In this document: positions 7,939 to 15,544 of the stretch, one piece after another
How the letters are laid out: each line of letters opens with the position of its first letter
How positions within the stretch are numbered: position 1 is the stretch's first letter
Assembly (NCBI GenBank): GCA_017619445.1
Contig: JAFZSI010000063.1
Location: forward strand, 1-58,705
Direction: 5' to 3'
DNA: 58,705 nucleotides
Origin: Prevotella sp.
Lineage (GTDB): Bacteria > Bacteroidota > Bacteroidia > Bacteroidales > Bacteroidaceae
Notes under the pieces: model-generated
Databases searched by the model: none
What the model was told of the DNA's origin: nothing
What the model saw: only the letters and a program-made list of their open reading frames with translations
Position numbers and translations under genes: made by a program

Positions 7939-8859
7939 ATGGCCGTAAAAAAGAAATACAGCAAGACAGCATTAGGACGCGGACTGGACGAAATCGGCGA
8001 AGGTCGCGGTCTGGACGCGCTCATCGACACATCGAACGTGCGCACACAGGGCAGCTCGACCATCAACGAGATTGCCATCGACCAGATTGAGGCCAACCCC
8101 AACCAGCCGCGAAGGGAATTTGACACCGCCGCCCTGCAGGAACTGGCCAACAGCATCAGCCAGTTGGGCATCGTGCAGCCCATCACACTCAGACAGGTGG
8201 CCGACAACCGCTACCAGATTGTGGCAGGCGAACGACGCTGGAGGGCGTCGCAGATGGCCGGCCTCACCACCATACCCGCCTACATCAGAACCATCGACGA
8301 CGAGAACGTGATGGAGATGGCGCTGGTGGAGAACATACAGCGCGAGGACCTGAACGCCATAGAGATAGCCCTGGCCTACCAGCAACTCATGGAAAAGAGC
8401 AGCATCACGCAGGACAAAGTGGCCGAACGGGTGGGAAAAAGCCGCTCGGCAGTGACCAACTACCTGCGTCTGCTGAAACTGCCCGCTCAGGTGCAGATGG
8501 CCCTGCAGAAAAAAGAGATTGACATGGGACACGCCCGCGCGCTGCTGGCCATTGACAGTCCCTCGCAGCAAATAAAACTGTTCAAGGAAATACAGAAGAA
8601 CAACTACTCCGTGAGAAAGGTGGAGGAGTTGGTGCAACTGCTCAAAAACGGCGAGGACGTGGAGACTGGCAAAAAGAAAATAGCAGCCAAAAACCAACTG
8701 CCTGAGGAGTTCAACGTACTGAAAAACAGACTCGCCGACTTCTTCCAGACCAAAGTGCAGATGAACTGCACGGACAAAGGAAAAGGAAAAATCACCATCA
8801 ACTTTGCCAACGAGGAGGAGCTGGAGCGTATCATGAATATTTTCGACAGACTGAAGTGA
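7939..8859 (+). CDS. parB: Chromosome partitioning protein ParB (Spo0J)
   Basis: 306 residues. Lysine- and glycine-rich start, then the ParB/sulfiredoxin-like domain: IEANPNQPRREF, GIVQPITLRQ, and GERRWRASQMAG (CTP-binding box) with ENIQREDLNAIE. The HTH region SSITQDKVAERVGKSRSAVT recognises parS, and a C-terminal dimerisation segment follows. It acts as a CTP-dependent DNA clamp loading at parS and is moved by ParA. Its stop overlaps the GTG start of the next gene (GTGA). No parS site was recognised in this window. Confidence 0.97.
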   Translation: MAVKKKYSKTALGRGLDEIGEGRGLDALIDTSNVRTQGSSTINEIAIDQIEANPNQPRREFDTAALQELANSISQLGIVQPITLRQVADNRYQIVAGERRWRASQMAGLTTIPAYIRTIDDENVMEMALVENIQREDLNAIEIALAYQQLMEKSSITQDKVAERVGKSRSAVTNYLRLLKLPAQVQMALQKKEIDMGHARALLAIDSPSQQIKLFKEIQKNNYSVRKVEELVQLLKNGEDVETGKKKIAAKNQLPEEFNVLKNRLADFFQTKVQMNCTDKGKGKITINFANEEELERIMNIFDRLK

Positions 8860-9686
8860 ACAAGCGCAGACACTACATAGCTATCACCATCATGGCCGTT
8901 TGTATAGCACTGCTGCCGTGCCTCGGTGCCCATGCAACCGCCATCGGGATTACCGTCGAGGCCGACACGGCCAAAGAGGCGCCGCCCTTCGACGACGCTG
9001 TGGTTGAGCGGGAACGCCTGTTTGATGATGACGAGGACGTAGATGAAGCCGAGGTAACCGAAGAGGTCAAGGAAACCAAGAGCACAAAGGACAGCAAAAA
9101 GAAGAAAAAAGGCAAATCCGACAGCGCTGCCGACAGTCTGAAGACCGCCAAAAAGGCGCCACGCGACTGGGCAAACTGGCGGCCAGACCCCAAAAGGGCC
9201 ATGTGGCTGGCTATCGTGCTGCCCGGTGCAGGACAGATTTATAACCGGAAATACTGGAAACTGCCCATTATCTACGGAGGATTCTTAGGATGTGCATACG
9301 CCATGAGGTGGAACAACCAGCAGTATCACGACTATTCGCAGGCCTATCTCGACCTCATGGACGACGACGCGAATACGCAGAGCTATAACCAGTTCTTGCA
9401 CTTAGGCAACCGAATCAACGACCTCAACAAGGCGCAATGGGAGAAAGTTTTCAAACGAAGAAAGGACTACTACCGTCGCTACCGCGACATGAGCTTCTTC
9501 ATCATGGTGGGAGTCTATGCCATCTCTATCATCGATGCCTACGTTGACGCTTCGCTCGCGCAGTTTGACATCTCCGACGACCTGAGCCTGCGCGTAGAGC
9601 CCACAGTCATCAACAGCAGCAATTACTTGTCGGTACGTCCGACCCAGTCGTCTGCGCTGGGACTGCAATGCTCCATCAACTTCTGA
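8856..9686 (+). CDS. DUF5683 domain protein, membrane-associated
   Basis: 276 residues from a GTG that overlaps the parB stop (GTGA), implying translational coupling. An N-terminal signal or membrane segment is followed by an acidic then lysine-rich linker (about residues 35-90). The conserved DUF5683 core then has RAMWLAIVLPGAGQIYNRKYWKLPI and GGFLGCAYAMRW, with a further hydrophobic segment FFIMVGVYAISIIDAYVDA near residue 215. The family is common in Bacteroidetes next to parAB; its function is unknown. The position between parB and a murein hydrolase suggests an envelope or division role, which is inference. Confidence 0.85.
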   Translation: MNKRRHYIAITIMAVCIALLPCLGAHATAIGITVEADTAKEAPPFDDAVVERERLFDDDEDVDEAEVTEEVKETKSTKDSKKKKKGKSDSAADSLKTAKKAPRDWANWRPDPKRAMWLAIVLPGAGQIYNRKYWKLPIIYGGFLGCAYAMRWNNQQYHDYSQAYLDLMDDDANTQSYNQFLHLGNRINDLNKAQWEKVFKRRKDYYRRYRDMSFFIMVGVYAISIIDAYVDASLAQFDISDDLSLRVEPTVINSSNYLSVRPTQSSALGLQCSINF

Positions 9687-9750
9687 CGGCAAACCACACA
9701 ACTGATAAACAAAACCATATAAAGAACATATAACAACCGAAAAGAAATAT

Positions 9751-11145
9751 ATGAAGAGAATTTGTTTTTTGACAGCCACAATGCTTCTCGGCGCAGTCAC
9801 ACTGACACGCGCCCAAATCGTGAACGACAACGACATTATTGTGACCGACCAACAAGGACATCAGGAGGTGATTCAGTTGCCCGAAGGAATGACCATGCCC
9901 TTCGACAGCCTGATGATACAATATAACAACAAGACTTTCCTCAGCCCCGACCCCGACTGCAATTACAAGGATTTCAGCCCGAGCTACTCGAAAGAAGAAT
10001 ACATCGAGCGGCTGCAACGTCTGCCAAACATCATCGAGATGCCTTACAACGATGAGGTGCAGAAGGTGATTGACCGCTATACGGGGCGTTTCCGTCAGAG
10101 CGTGAGCACCATACTGGGCGCGTCGAACTTCTACATGCCTATCTTTGAGCAGGCCCTTGAGGAATATGGTCTGCCATTGGAACTAAAATACTTGCCGGTG
10201 ATTGAGTCGGCCCTGAACCCCAAGGCTGTGTCAAGGGCTGGAGCGACGGGCCTCTGGCAGTTCATGCTGGCAACAGGAAAACACTATGGACTGGAAGTGA
10301 ACTCGCTCGTTGACGAGCGTTGCGACCCCATCAAGGCCTCCTACGCCGCAGCACAGTATCTGAAAGACCTCTACCGCATCTACGGCGACTGGAACCTGGT
10401 GATTGCTGCCTACAACTGCGGACCGGAGAACATCAGCAAAGCCATTCATCGCTCGAACGGACAGACCGACTACTGGAAAATCTATCCCTACCTGCCAAAG
10501 GAAACACGCGGATATGTGCCTGCATTCATTGCAGCCAACTATATCATGAACTATTATTGCGAGCACAACATCTGCCCTATGCGAACACGGTTGCCGGCCA
10601 AAACCGACACAGTGATGGTGAGCAAGAACGTGCATCTGGAGCAGATTGCAGCCATCTGTAATGTGGACCTCGACATCCTGCGCGCACTCAACCCGCAATA
10701 CCGGCGCAACATCGTTAACGGCGCAACAAAGCCTTCGGTGTTGAGGTTGCCAACTCAGGCGGTCAACCTGTTTATTGACAACGAAGACTCCATCTACCAC
10801 TACAACGCCGATCGGCTGCTGAAGAACCGCATTGAAGTTGCCATTGAGGCACCCGAAGAGCCTGTTTATGTGGCTCCGGAACGTAGCAGCCGATATGTTG
10901 CCAAAAGCTCGTATAGGGACAGCAGGCACAACGGACGGAAAGGCCGTCACGATCGTGCAGAAAAGAGAGGTCGCAAAGGACGCAAAGGTGCTGCTGGAGG
11001 CGGTGGCCAAAGCGTGACGGTGAAGTCAGGACAGACCCTGTCAGAGATTGCCCGCCGCAACCACACAACCGTTGCAAAACTGAAGAAACTGAACAAAATC
11101 AAAGGCTCTACCATTCAGAAAGGCAAAAAACTGAAAGTGAAATAA
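9751..11145 (+). CDS. mltD: Lytic murein transglycosylase (MltD type) with LysM domains
   Basis: 464 residues with a signal peptide (MKRICFLTATMLLGAVTLTRAQ). The SLT domain spans about residues 110-260: YLPVIESALNPKAVSRAGAT carries the catalytic glutamate, followed by GLWQFM, and AAYNCGPENISKAI is the usual third motif. A degenerate LysM-like segment (residues about 290-330) and a clear C-terminal LysM (VTVKSGQTLSEIARRNHTTV) should bind peptidoglycan. The enzyme cleaves the MurNAc-GlcNAc bond, leaving 1,6-anhydro ends in the periplasm. A basic, glycine-rich linker (residues about 375-415) precedes the last LysM. It is the fourth gene of the parAB unit. Confidence 0.94.
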   Translation: MKRICFLTATMLLGAVTLTRAQIVNDNDIIVTDQQGHQEVIQLPEGMTMPFDSLMIQYNNKTFLSPDPDCNYKDFSPSYSKEEYIERLQRLPNIIEMPYNDEVQKVIDRYTGRFRQSVSTILGASNFYMPIFEQALEEYGLPLELKYLPVIESALNPKAVSRAGATGLWQFMLATGKHYGLEVNSLVDERCDPIKASYAAAQYLKDLYRIYGDWNLVIAAYNCGPENISKAIHRSNGQTDYWKIYPYLPKETRGYVPAFIAANYIMNYYCEHNICPMRTRLPAKTDTVMVSKNVHLEQIAAICNVDLDILRALNPQYRRNIVNGATKPSVLRLPTQAVNLFIDNEDSIYHYNADRLLKNRIEVAIEAPEEPVYVAPERSSRYVAKSSYRDSRHNGRKGRHDRAEKRGRKGRKGAAGGGGQSVTVKSGQTLSEIARRNHTTVAKLKKLNKIKGSTIQKGKKLKVK

Positions 11146-11186
11146 ATGCTGAATTCAGAAACACCCGTTTCTGAAGCAAAACCTAC

Positions 11187-11222
11187 GGAGTGGCCGAAAG
11201 GCTGCTCCACCTCTGTTTTTTT
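11187..11222 (+). terminator. Possible terminator after the lytic transglycosylase gene
   Basis: GGAGTGGCC-GAAA-GGCTGCTCC forms a 9-bp stem with two G-U pairs and a GNRA-type loop, followed after seven bases by TTTTTTT. It is moderately convincing. Confidence 0.45.
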
Positions 11223-11287
11223 GAGACAGATGCAACCAGACAGTCAGGTGCAACCAAACGACAACAAACTTTTTGGAGGAGACGACC

Positions 11288-13585
11288 ATGGAGGACCCGA
11301 ATCTTATCAACAAAGAAAACGAATCCGAGCAGGAAGAAGAACAACTCGTCGATGATGCTTTCCAGCATCTGCTCAACACCTACTCAGCTTCACGCCACCG
11401 CAAGAAGGTAGATCTCATTACCAAAGCCTTCAACTTTGCCCGTCAGGCACACAAAGGTGTGAAACGACTGTCGGGCGAGCCCTACATTATGCACCCTATT
11501 GCCGTGGCGCAGATTGCGAGCGAGGAGATGGGACTGGGGTCAACAAGCATCTGCTCGGCATTGTTGCACGACGTGGTGGAAGACACCGACTACACCGTCG
11601 AGGATATTGAGAACATCTTCGGTGCAAAAATCGCACAGATTGTTGACGGACTGACAAAAATATCGGGAGGAATTTTCGGCGACCAGGCCTCGGCACAAGC
11701 AGAAAACTTCAAGAAGCTGCTGCTCACCATGAGCGATGACATCCGCGTGATTCTCATCAAGATATGCGACCGACTGCATAACATGCGCACCTTGGAAAGC
11801 CAGCCGGCCAACAAACAATACAAGATTGCCGGCGAGACGCTATACATCTACGCACCCCTGGCCAACAGGCTCGGCCTCAACAAAATAAAAACAGAACTTG
11901 AGAACCTGAGCTTCCGCTTTGAGCATCCCGAGGAATATGCCACCATCCAGAAAAAACTGGCCAAGACTCAGGCATCGCGCGACGAACTGTTCGAGCAGTT
12001 CACAAGTCCCATCAGGGCTGCCATGGACAAGATGGGAGTGAAGTATGAACTGAAAATGCGTGTGAAAAGCCCTTACTCCATTTGGAGCAAGATGCAGAAC
12101 AAACACGTGACCTTCGAAGAAATCTACGACATTCTGGCCGTCCGCATCATCTTCACGCCCAAAGAGCGCGAAGACGAAATCAACGAGTGCTTCAACATCT
12201 ACGTGGCCATCAGCAAAATCTACAAAAGCCACCCCGACCGTTTGCGCGACTGGCTCAACCATCCCAAAGCCAACGGCTATCAGGCGTTGCACGTCACGCT
12301 GATGTCGCAACAAGGTCGATGGATTGAGGTGCAGATACGCTCCGACAAGATGGACGAGATTGCCGAACAGGGATTCGCTGCCCACTGGAAATACAAGGAG
12401 GGCGACGACGGCGAGAGCGAGATTGCCGAGGACGACCTGGAACTCAACGAGTGGCTCGCCACCATCAAGGAGATTCTCGACGACCCGCAGCCCGACGCCA
12501 TGGACTTCCTCGATGCCATCAAGCTCAACCTTTTTGCAAGCGAAATCTTCGTATTTACTCCGAAAGGCGAAATCAAAACCATGCCCGCAGGTTGCACAGC
12601 ACTCGACTTCGCCTTCCAAATCCACACCTTCCTCGGCAGCCATTGCATTGGCGCTAAGGTAAACCACAAGCTTGTGCCTCTGAGCCACCGCCTGGAAAGC
12701 GGTGACCAGGTAGAAATACTCACTTCCAAGTCGCAGCACGTGCAGCCCTCGTGGATTAACTTCGTCTCAACAGCCAAGGCCAAGTCAAAGATACAGTCCA
12801 TCCTCCGCCGCAACGGGCGCATCATACAAAAACAGGGCGAGGAGATTCTCAACGAGTTCCTCAAGCGCAACAATATGGAAGTCACCACATCGGTGCTCGA
12901 CAAACTCTGCGAGTTCCACGATGTGCCCAAGCATGAGAACCTGTTCCTCGCACTTGGCGAAAAGACCATCATTCTTGGCGACAGAGACATCGACGAACTG
13001 CTCGACAAGAAGAAAAACGTCAACAACGCCGGATGGCGCCGCCTTGTGCCCTTCCTTGGCAAGGAAAAGAAAAAAGAGAAGACCGGCCAAAGCCTCATGA
13101 CCGAAGGACTGTTCACAGTGGGCGAAGGATTCAACAAGAAAAAGCCGGTCATCATCACCGAGCAAAACATACACCAGTATATCTTCAAAAACTGTTGCCA
13201 CCCCATTCCCGGCGACGACGTATTGGGATTCATCGACGGCAAAAACCACATCGAAATCCACAAACGCGACTGCCCCGTAGCGTCGAAGCTCAAGTCGAGC
13301 TACGGCAACCGCATCCTCGACGCAAAATGGGACATGCACAAGCAGATGTTCTTTGATGCCACCATCGAAATTCGCGGAATCGACCGCATGGGTATGCTCA
13401 AAGACGTGTCGCAGATACTCTCCGACCAACTGAACCTCAACATTCGCCGCATCACCATCTCCACCAACGAAGGAATCTTCGACGGTTCCATTGAGCTGCG
13501 CGTCTATGACCGCGACAATGTGAAACTCATTATCGAGAAACTCAAGGACATCGACGGACTGAAGGAAATCCAGCAGATTGTGTAG
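11288..13585 (+). CDS. Bifunctional (p)ppGpp synthetase/hydrolase, RelA/SpoT family
   Basis: 765 residues from the ATG at 11288, preferred over an in-frame TTG at 11273 because GGAGGA at 11275-11280 is well placed as a ribosome site. Domains in order: HD hydrolase (MHPIAVA then LLHDVVEDTDYT near residue 95, so hydrolysis is likely retained), synthetase (about 240-345, with VRIIFTPKERE and GYQALHVTL), TGS (about 395-455, EIFVFTPKGEIKTMPAGCTA), a linker, a conserved-cysteine segment (NCCHPIPGDDVLGFI) and a C-terminal ACT domain (IRGIDRMGMLKDVSQIL). It makes and breaks the stringent-response alarmone. Length and layout match full-length Rel. Confidence 0.97.
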   Translation: MEDPNLINKENESEQEEEQLVDDAFQHLLNTYSASRHRKKVDLITKAFNFARQAHKGVKRLSGEPYIMHPIAVAQIASEEMGLGSTSICSALLHDVVEDTDYTVEDIENIFGAKIAQIVDGLTKISGGIFGDQASAQAENFKKLLLTMSDDIRVILIKICDRLHNMRTLESQPANKQYKIAGETLYIYAPLANRLGLNKIKTELENLSFRFEHPEEYATIQKKLAKTQASRDELFEQFTSPIRAAMDKMGVKYELKMRVKSPYSIWSKMQNKHVTFEEIYDILAVRIIFTPKEREDEINECFNIYVAISKIYKSHPDRLRDWLNHPKANGYQALHVTLMSQQGRWIEVQIRSDKMDEIAEQGFAAHWKYKEGDDGESEIAEDDLELNEWLATIKEILDDPQPDAMDFLDAIKLNLFASEIFVFTPKGEIKTMPAGCTALDFAFQIHTFLGSHCIGAKVNHKLVPLSHRLESGDQVEILTSKSQHVQPSWINFVSTAKAKSKIQSILRRNGRIIQKQGEEILNEFLKRNNMEVTTSVLDKLCEFHDVPKHENLFLALGEKTIILGDRDIDELLDKKKNVNNAGWRRLVPFLGKEKKKEKTGQSLMTEGLFTVGEGFNKKKPVIITEQNIHQYIFKNCCHPIPGDDVLGFIDGKNHIEIHKRDCPVASKLKSSYGNRILDAKWDMHKQMFFDATIEIRGIDRMGMLKDVSQILSDQLNLNIRRITISTNEGIFDGSIELRVYDRDNVKLIIEKLKDIDGLKEIQQIV

Positions 13586-13589
13586 AGAA

Positions 13590-13628
13590 TTGAGACGTGT
13601 TGTTGAGCGTCAGCGAAAAATCGAGAAT
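13590..13628. repeat. Dispersed repeat with GACGTGTTGTTGAGCG
   Basis: GAGACGTGTTGTTGAGCGTC followed by AGCGAAAAATC is the reverse complement, with small changes, of the block at 36823-36853 and 37575-37604 beside frr. It fills the gap between relA and the pectinesterase gene. Confidence 0.65.
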
Positions 13629-13679
13629 TGAGATTTATGAATTGATAATTGAAAAACACTTGCTCAACCCCATTAATCC

Positions 13680-14753
13680 ATGAAAAGACTGTTGCCTCTT
13701 CTATTTATTACACTCTGTTTACTGACTTTTGCTGTTCCCGCATCAGCCAACGACTACGACAACCCCGACACGCTCGTCGTGGCGCGCGACGGAACAGGAC
13801 AGTTCCGCAACGTAGGCGAAGCCATTGAGGTGTGCCGCGCCTTCATGGAATACCACAAAGTGATATTCGTTAAACGCGGCATCTACAAAGAGAAACTCGT
13901 CGTTCCCTCGTGGCTCACACATATTGAGATTCTTGGCGAAGACCCCGAAACAACCATCATCACCTACGACGACCATGCCAACATCAGAATATTCCCCTAC
14001 CCCTCTGAAGAAGAGACTGGTTCCTCCCCCTCGGGGAGGTCAGGAGGAGTTCCCATGGGCACCTTCCGCACCTATACCGTGAAAGTGCAAGGCAACTACA
14101 TCACTTTCCGCAACATCACCATCGAGAACAATGCCGCCAAACTCGGACAGGCTGTAGCCCTGCACACCGAGGGCGACCACCTGCAGTTCATCAACTGCCG
14201 CTTCTTAGGCAACCAGGACACCGTTTATACAGGCGTGGCCAACACACGCATACTTTTCCTCAACTGCTACATCGAAGGCACCACCGACTTCATCTTCGGC
14301 CCCTCGACCGCATGGTTTGAGCAATGCACCATACACAGCAAAGCCGACTCATACATCACCGCTGCCTCAACGCCCGCCGACACGCCCTACGGCTACATAT
14401 TCAACCGCTGCCGACTGACCGCTGCCGAAGGCATCACGAAAGTCTATCTCGGCCGCCCATGGCGCCCCTACGCCCACACCCTGTTCATGAACTGCCACCT
14501 CGGCCCGCACATCCTTCCCGCCGGATGGCACAACTGGAACAATCCTGACAACGAGCGCACCGCCCGCTATGGCGAGTACAACAACAGCGGCCCTGGTGCC
14601 AACACCTCCACCCGAGTATTCTGGAGCCGCCAGCTGAGTAAAAAAGAAGCCACCGCCATCATCGGAAAGCCAAACGCGGTTTTAGGGGATTTGCAATCCC
14701 CATCGCTTGACCGCGTGTTCAACATCCAAGACACTTGGCACGTGGATTTCTAA
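13680..14753 (+). CDS. Pectinesterase (carbohydrate esterase family 8), secreted
   Basis: 357 residues with a signal peptide ending near ASAN. The CE8 motifs are all there: GQAVALHTEGDHLQFINCRF, LGNQDTVYTG with the first catalytic aspartate, EGTTDFIFGPSTAWFEQC with the second, and YLGRPWRPYAHTLF with the conserved arginine and tryptophan. The enzyme removes methyl esters from homogalacturonan, preparing it for polygalacturonases such as the GH28 at 869. Residues about 114-126 (SSPSGRSGGVP) come from a CCTCCCC...GGGGAGG dispersed repeat inserted in frame in a surface loop. No promoter box is obvious; a TTG and A+T-rich DNA lie upstream. Confidence 0.95.
   Translation: MKRLLPLLFITLCLLTFAVPASANDYDNPDTLVVARDGTGQFRNVGEAIEVCRAFMEYHKVIFVKRGIYKEKLVVPSWLTHIEILGEDPETTIITYDDHANIRIFPYPSEEETGSSPSGRSGGVPMGTFRTYTVKVQGNYITFRNITIENNAAKLGQAVALHTEGDHLQFINCRFLGNQDTVYTGVANTRILFLNCYIEGTTDFIFGPSTAWFEQCTIHSKADSYITAASTPADTPYGYIFNRCRLTAAEGITKVYLGRPWRPYAHTLFMNCHLGPHILPAGWHNWNNPDNERTARYGEYNNSGPGANTSTRVFWSRQLSKKEATAIIGKPNAVLGDLQSPSLDRVFNIQDTWHVDF
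14023..14058. repeat. CCTCCCC/GGGGAGG dispersed repeat inside the pectinesterase gene
   Basis: CCTCCCCCTCGGGGAGGTCA then GGAGGAGTTCCC; nearly the same string lies in the LRR gene at 48162-48193 and, in other versions, at 32100-32190, 35710-35776, 43300-43395 and 55085-55118. Confidence 0.8.
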
Positions 14754-14775
14754 ACACAGTTTCATAGACACAGCG

Positions 14776-14842
14776 TCGGGAGTTGTTATCGTAAAGCATT
14801 GAATTACGAAAACAACTCCCGACTTTATTACAAAATTTTCTA
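14776..14842. repeat. Hairpin plus TCTAGA-centred palindrome, copy 2
   Basis: CGGGAGTTGTT (14777-14787) pairs with AACAACTCCCG (14811-14821) around a TAAAGCATTG loop and is followed by the palindrome CAAAATTTTCTAGAGAATTT. The hairpin could end transcription of the pectinesterase gene, although no clean U-run follows. Confidence 0.65.
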
Positions 14843-14897
14843 GAGAATTTGGTATTATCTTGCGACGATAATTTTTCCCTGCTTTGAAACAGGGAAA

Positions 14898-15017
14898 CAA
14901 CTCGCGGCTTTGTGAATGAATTTTGTAGAGAATTTAATAACAAACCTATGCTTTACGCGCGTAGAATAAAGCTTTATTCTCATAAAGTATGGAACGGGGC
15001 GCGCAAAGCATAGGTTT
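14898..15017. repeat. Palindrome family variant with long inverted repeat
   Basis: A degenerate core (AATTTTGTAGAGAATTT, 14919-14935) is followed by AAACCTATGCTTTACGCGC (14942-14960), which pairs 18/19 with GCGCGCAAAGCATAGGTTT (14999-15017). In the loop lies the perfect 18-bp palindrome AGAATAAAGCTTTATTCT (14963-14980). It sits just beyond the merR stop. Confidence 0.7.
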
Positions 15018-15045
15018 AGGGATGCATCTGACGATGATGCAGAAA

Positions 15046-15393
15046 CTACACCAGCCCGTCGAGCTGTTTCTTCATGGCCTTAAGCTCGTCGCGGACGTAG
15101 ATGAGAGAGCTGAGCACGTCGGCACTCTTGTCGGCTCCGCGCTTGTTCTCGCTGAGCATTTTGCGGGCGGCGGCAAGTTTGAAGCCGCGCACCTTGACAA
15201 GATTGTAGATGACGCGAATCTGCTCAATGTCCTTGTCGGTATATTGTCGCACCTTGTTGTTTAGGGTCTTGGGCTTTATTTGCGGGAACTCGGTTTCCCA
15301 ATAGCGGAGCAGGCTCTCGCTGACGTTGAACATCTGTGCCACTTCCTTGATGGAGTAGTAGAGTTTGAGGTTTTTATTCGTGTTAAGTGCCAT
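15046..15393 (-). CDS. MerR-family transcriptional regulator
   Basis: 115 residues from the ATG at 15393; the frame stays open far upstream but would overlap alaS. The MerR-type winged helix is clear: YYSIKEVAQMFNVSESLLRY, WETEFPQIKPKTLNNKVRQY and TDKDIEQIRVIYNLVKVRGF. A short C-terminal coiled coil (YVRDELKAMKKQLDGLV) follows, with no cysteine cluster for metal binding, so the effector is unknown. It is divergent from alaS, and the two starts share a 151-bp control region with a TAnnTTTG box on each strand. Similar short MerR proteins are widespread in Bacteroidetes and are not assigned to a pathway. Confidence 0.9.
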   Translation of the reverse strand: MALNTNKNLKLYYSIKEVAQMFNVSESLLRYWETEFPQIKPKTLNNKVRQYTDKDIEQIRVIYNLVKVRGFKLAAARKMLSENKRGADKSADVLSSLIYVRDELKAMKKQLDGLV

Positions 15394-15410
15394 ATTTTCA
15401 ACTAATTTTT

Positions 15411-15440
15411 TGCAAAAATAACGAAAACTAAGTATCTTTG
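15411..15440. promoter_or_regulatory. Divergent promoter boxes for merR (-) and alaS (+)
   Basis: TATTTTTG on the minus strand at 15420-15413 faces the MerR gene. TATCTTTG on the plus strand at 15433-15440 faces alaS. Only 12 bp separate them, so the two promoters may compete. Confidence 0.55.
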
Positions 15441-15496
15441 CAAAACTTTTCAAGTTTTTTTTCTGCAAACAGGAAAAATAGTAGTCAAATAGTAAA

Positions 15497-15525
15497 TTGG
15501 AGTTCCTTGAGCTCCGCGAAAAAAT
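15497..15525. repeat. Dispersed repeat GGAGTTCCTTGAGCTCCGCG in the alaS leader
   Basis: TTGGAGTTCCTTGAGCTCCG followed by CGAAAAAAT. Close copies lie at 30469-30496 and 30504-30532, with reverse-strand pieces at 32757-32785 and 35620-35645. Here it forms part of the alaS 5' untranslated region. Confidence 0.75.
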
Positions 15526-15544
15526 AGCTAAATAGTAAATAATA

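Noticed and set aside
11187-11222. tRNA-like D-arm string GGAGTGGCCGAAAGG
   Set aside because: There is no acceptor stem, anticodon arm or T-arm around it; a hairpin/terminator explains it better. No tRNA was found in the window.
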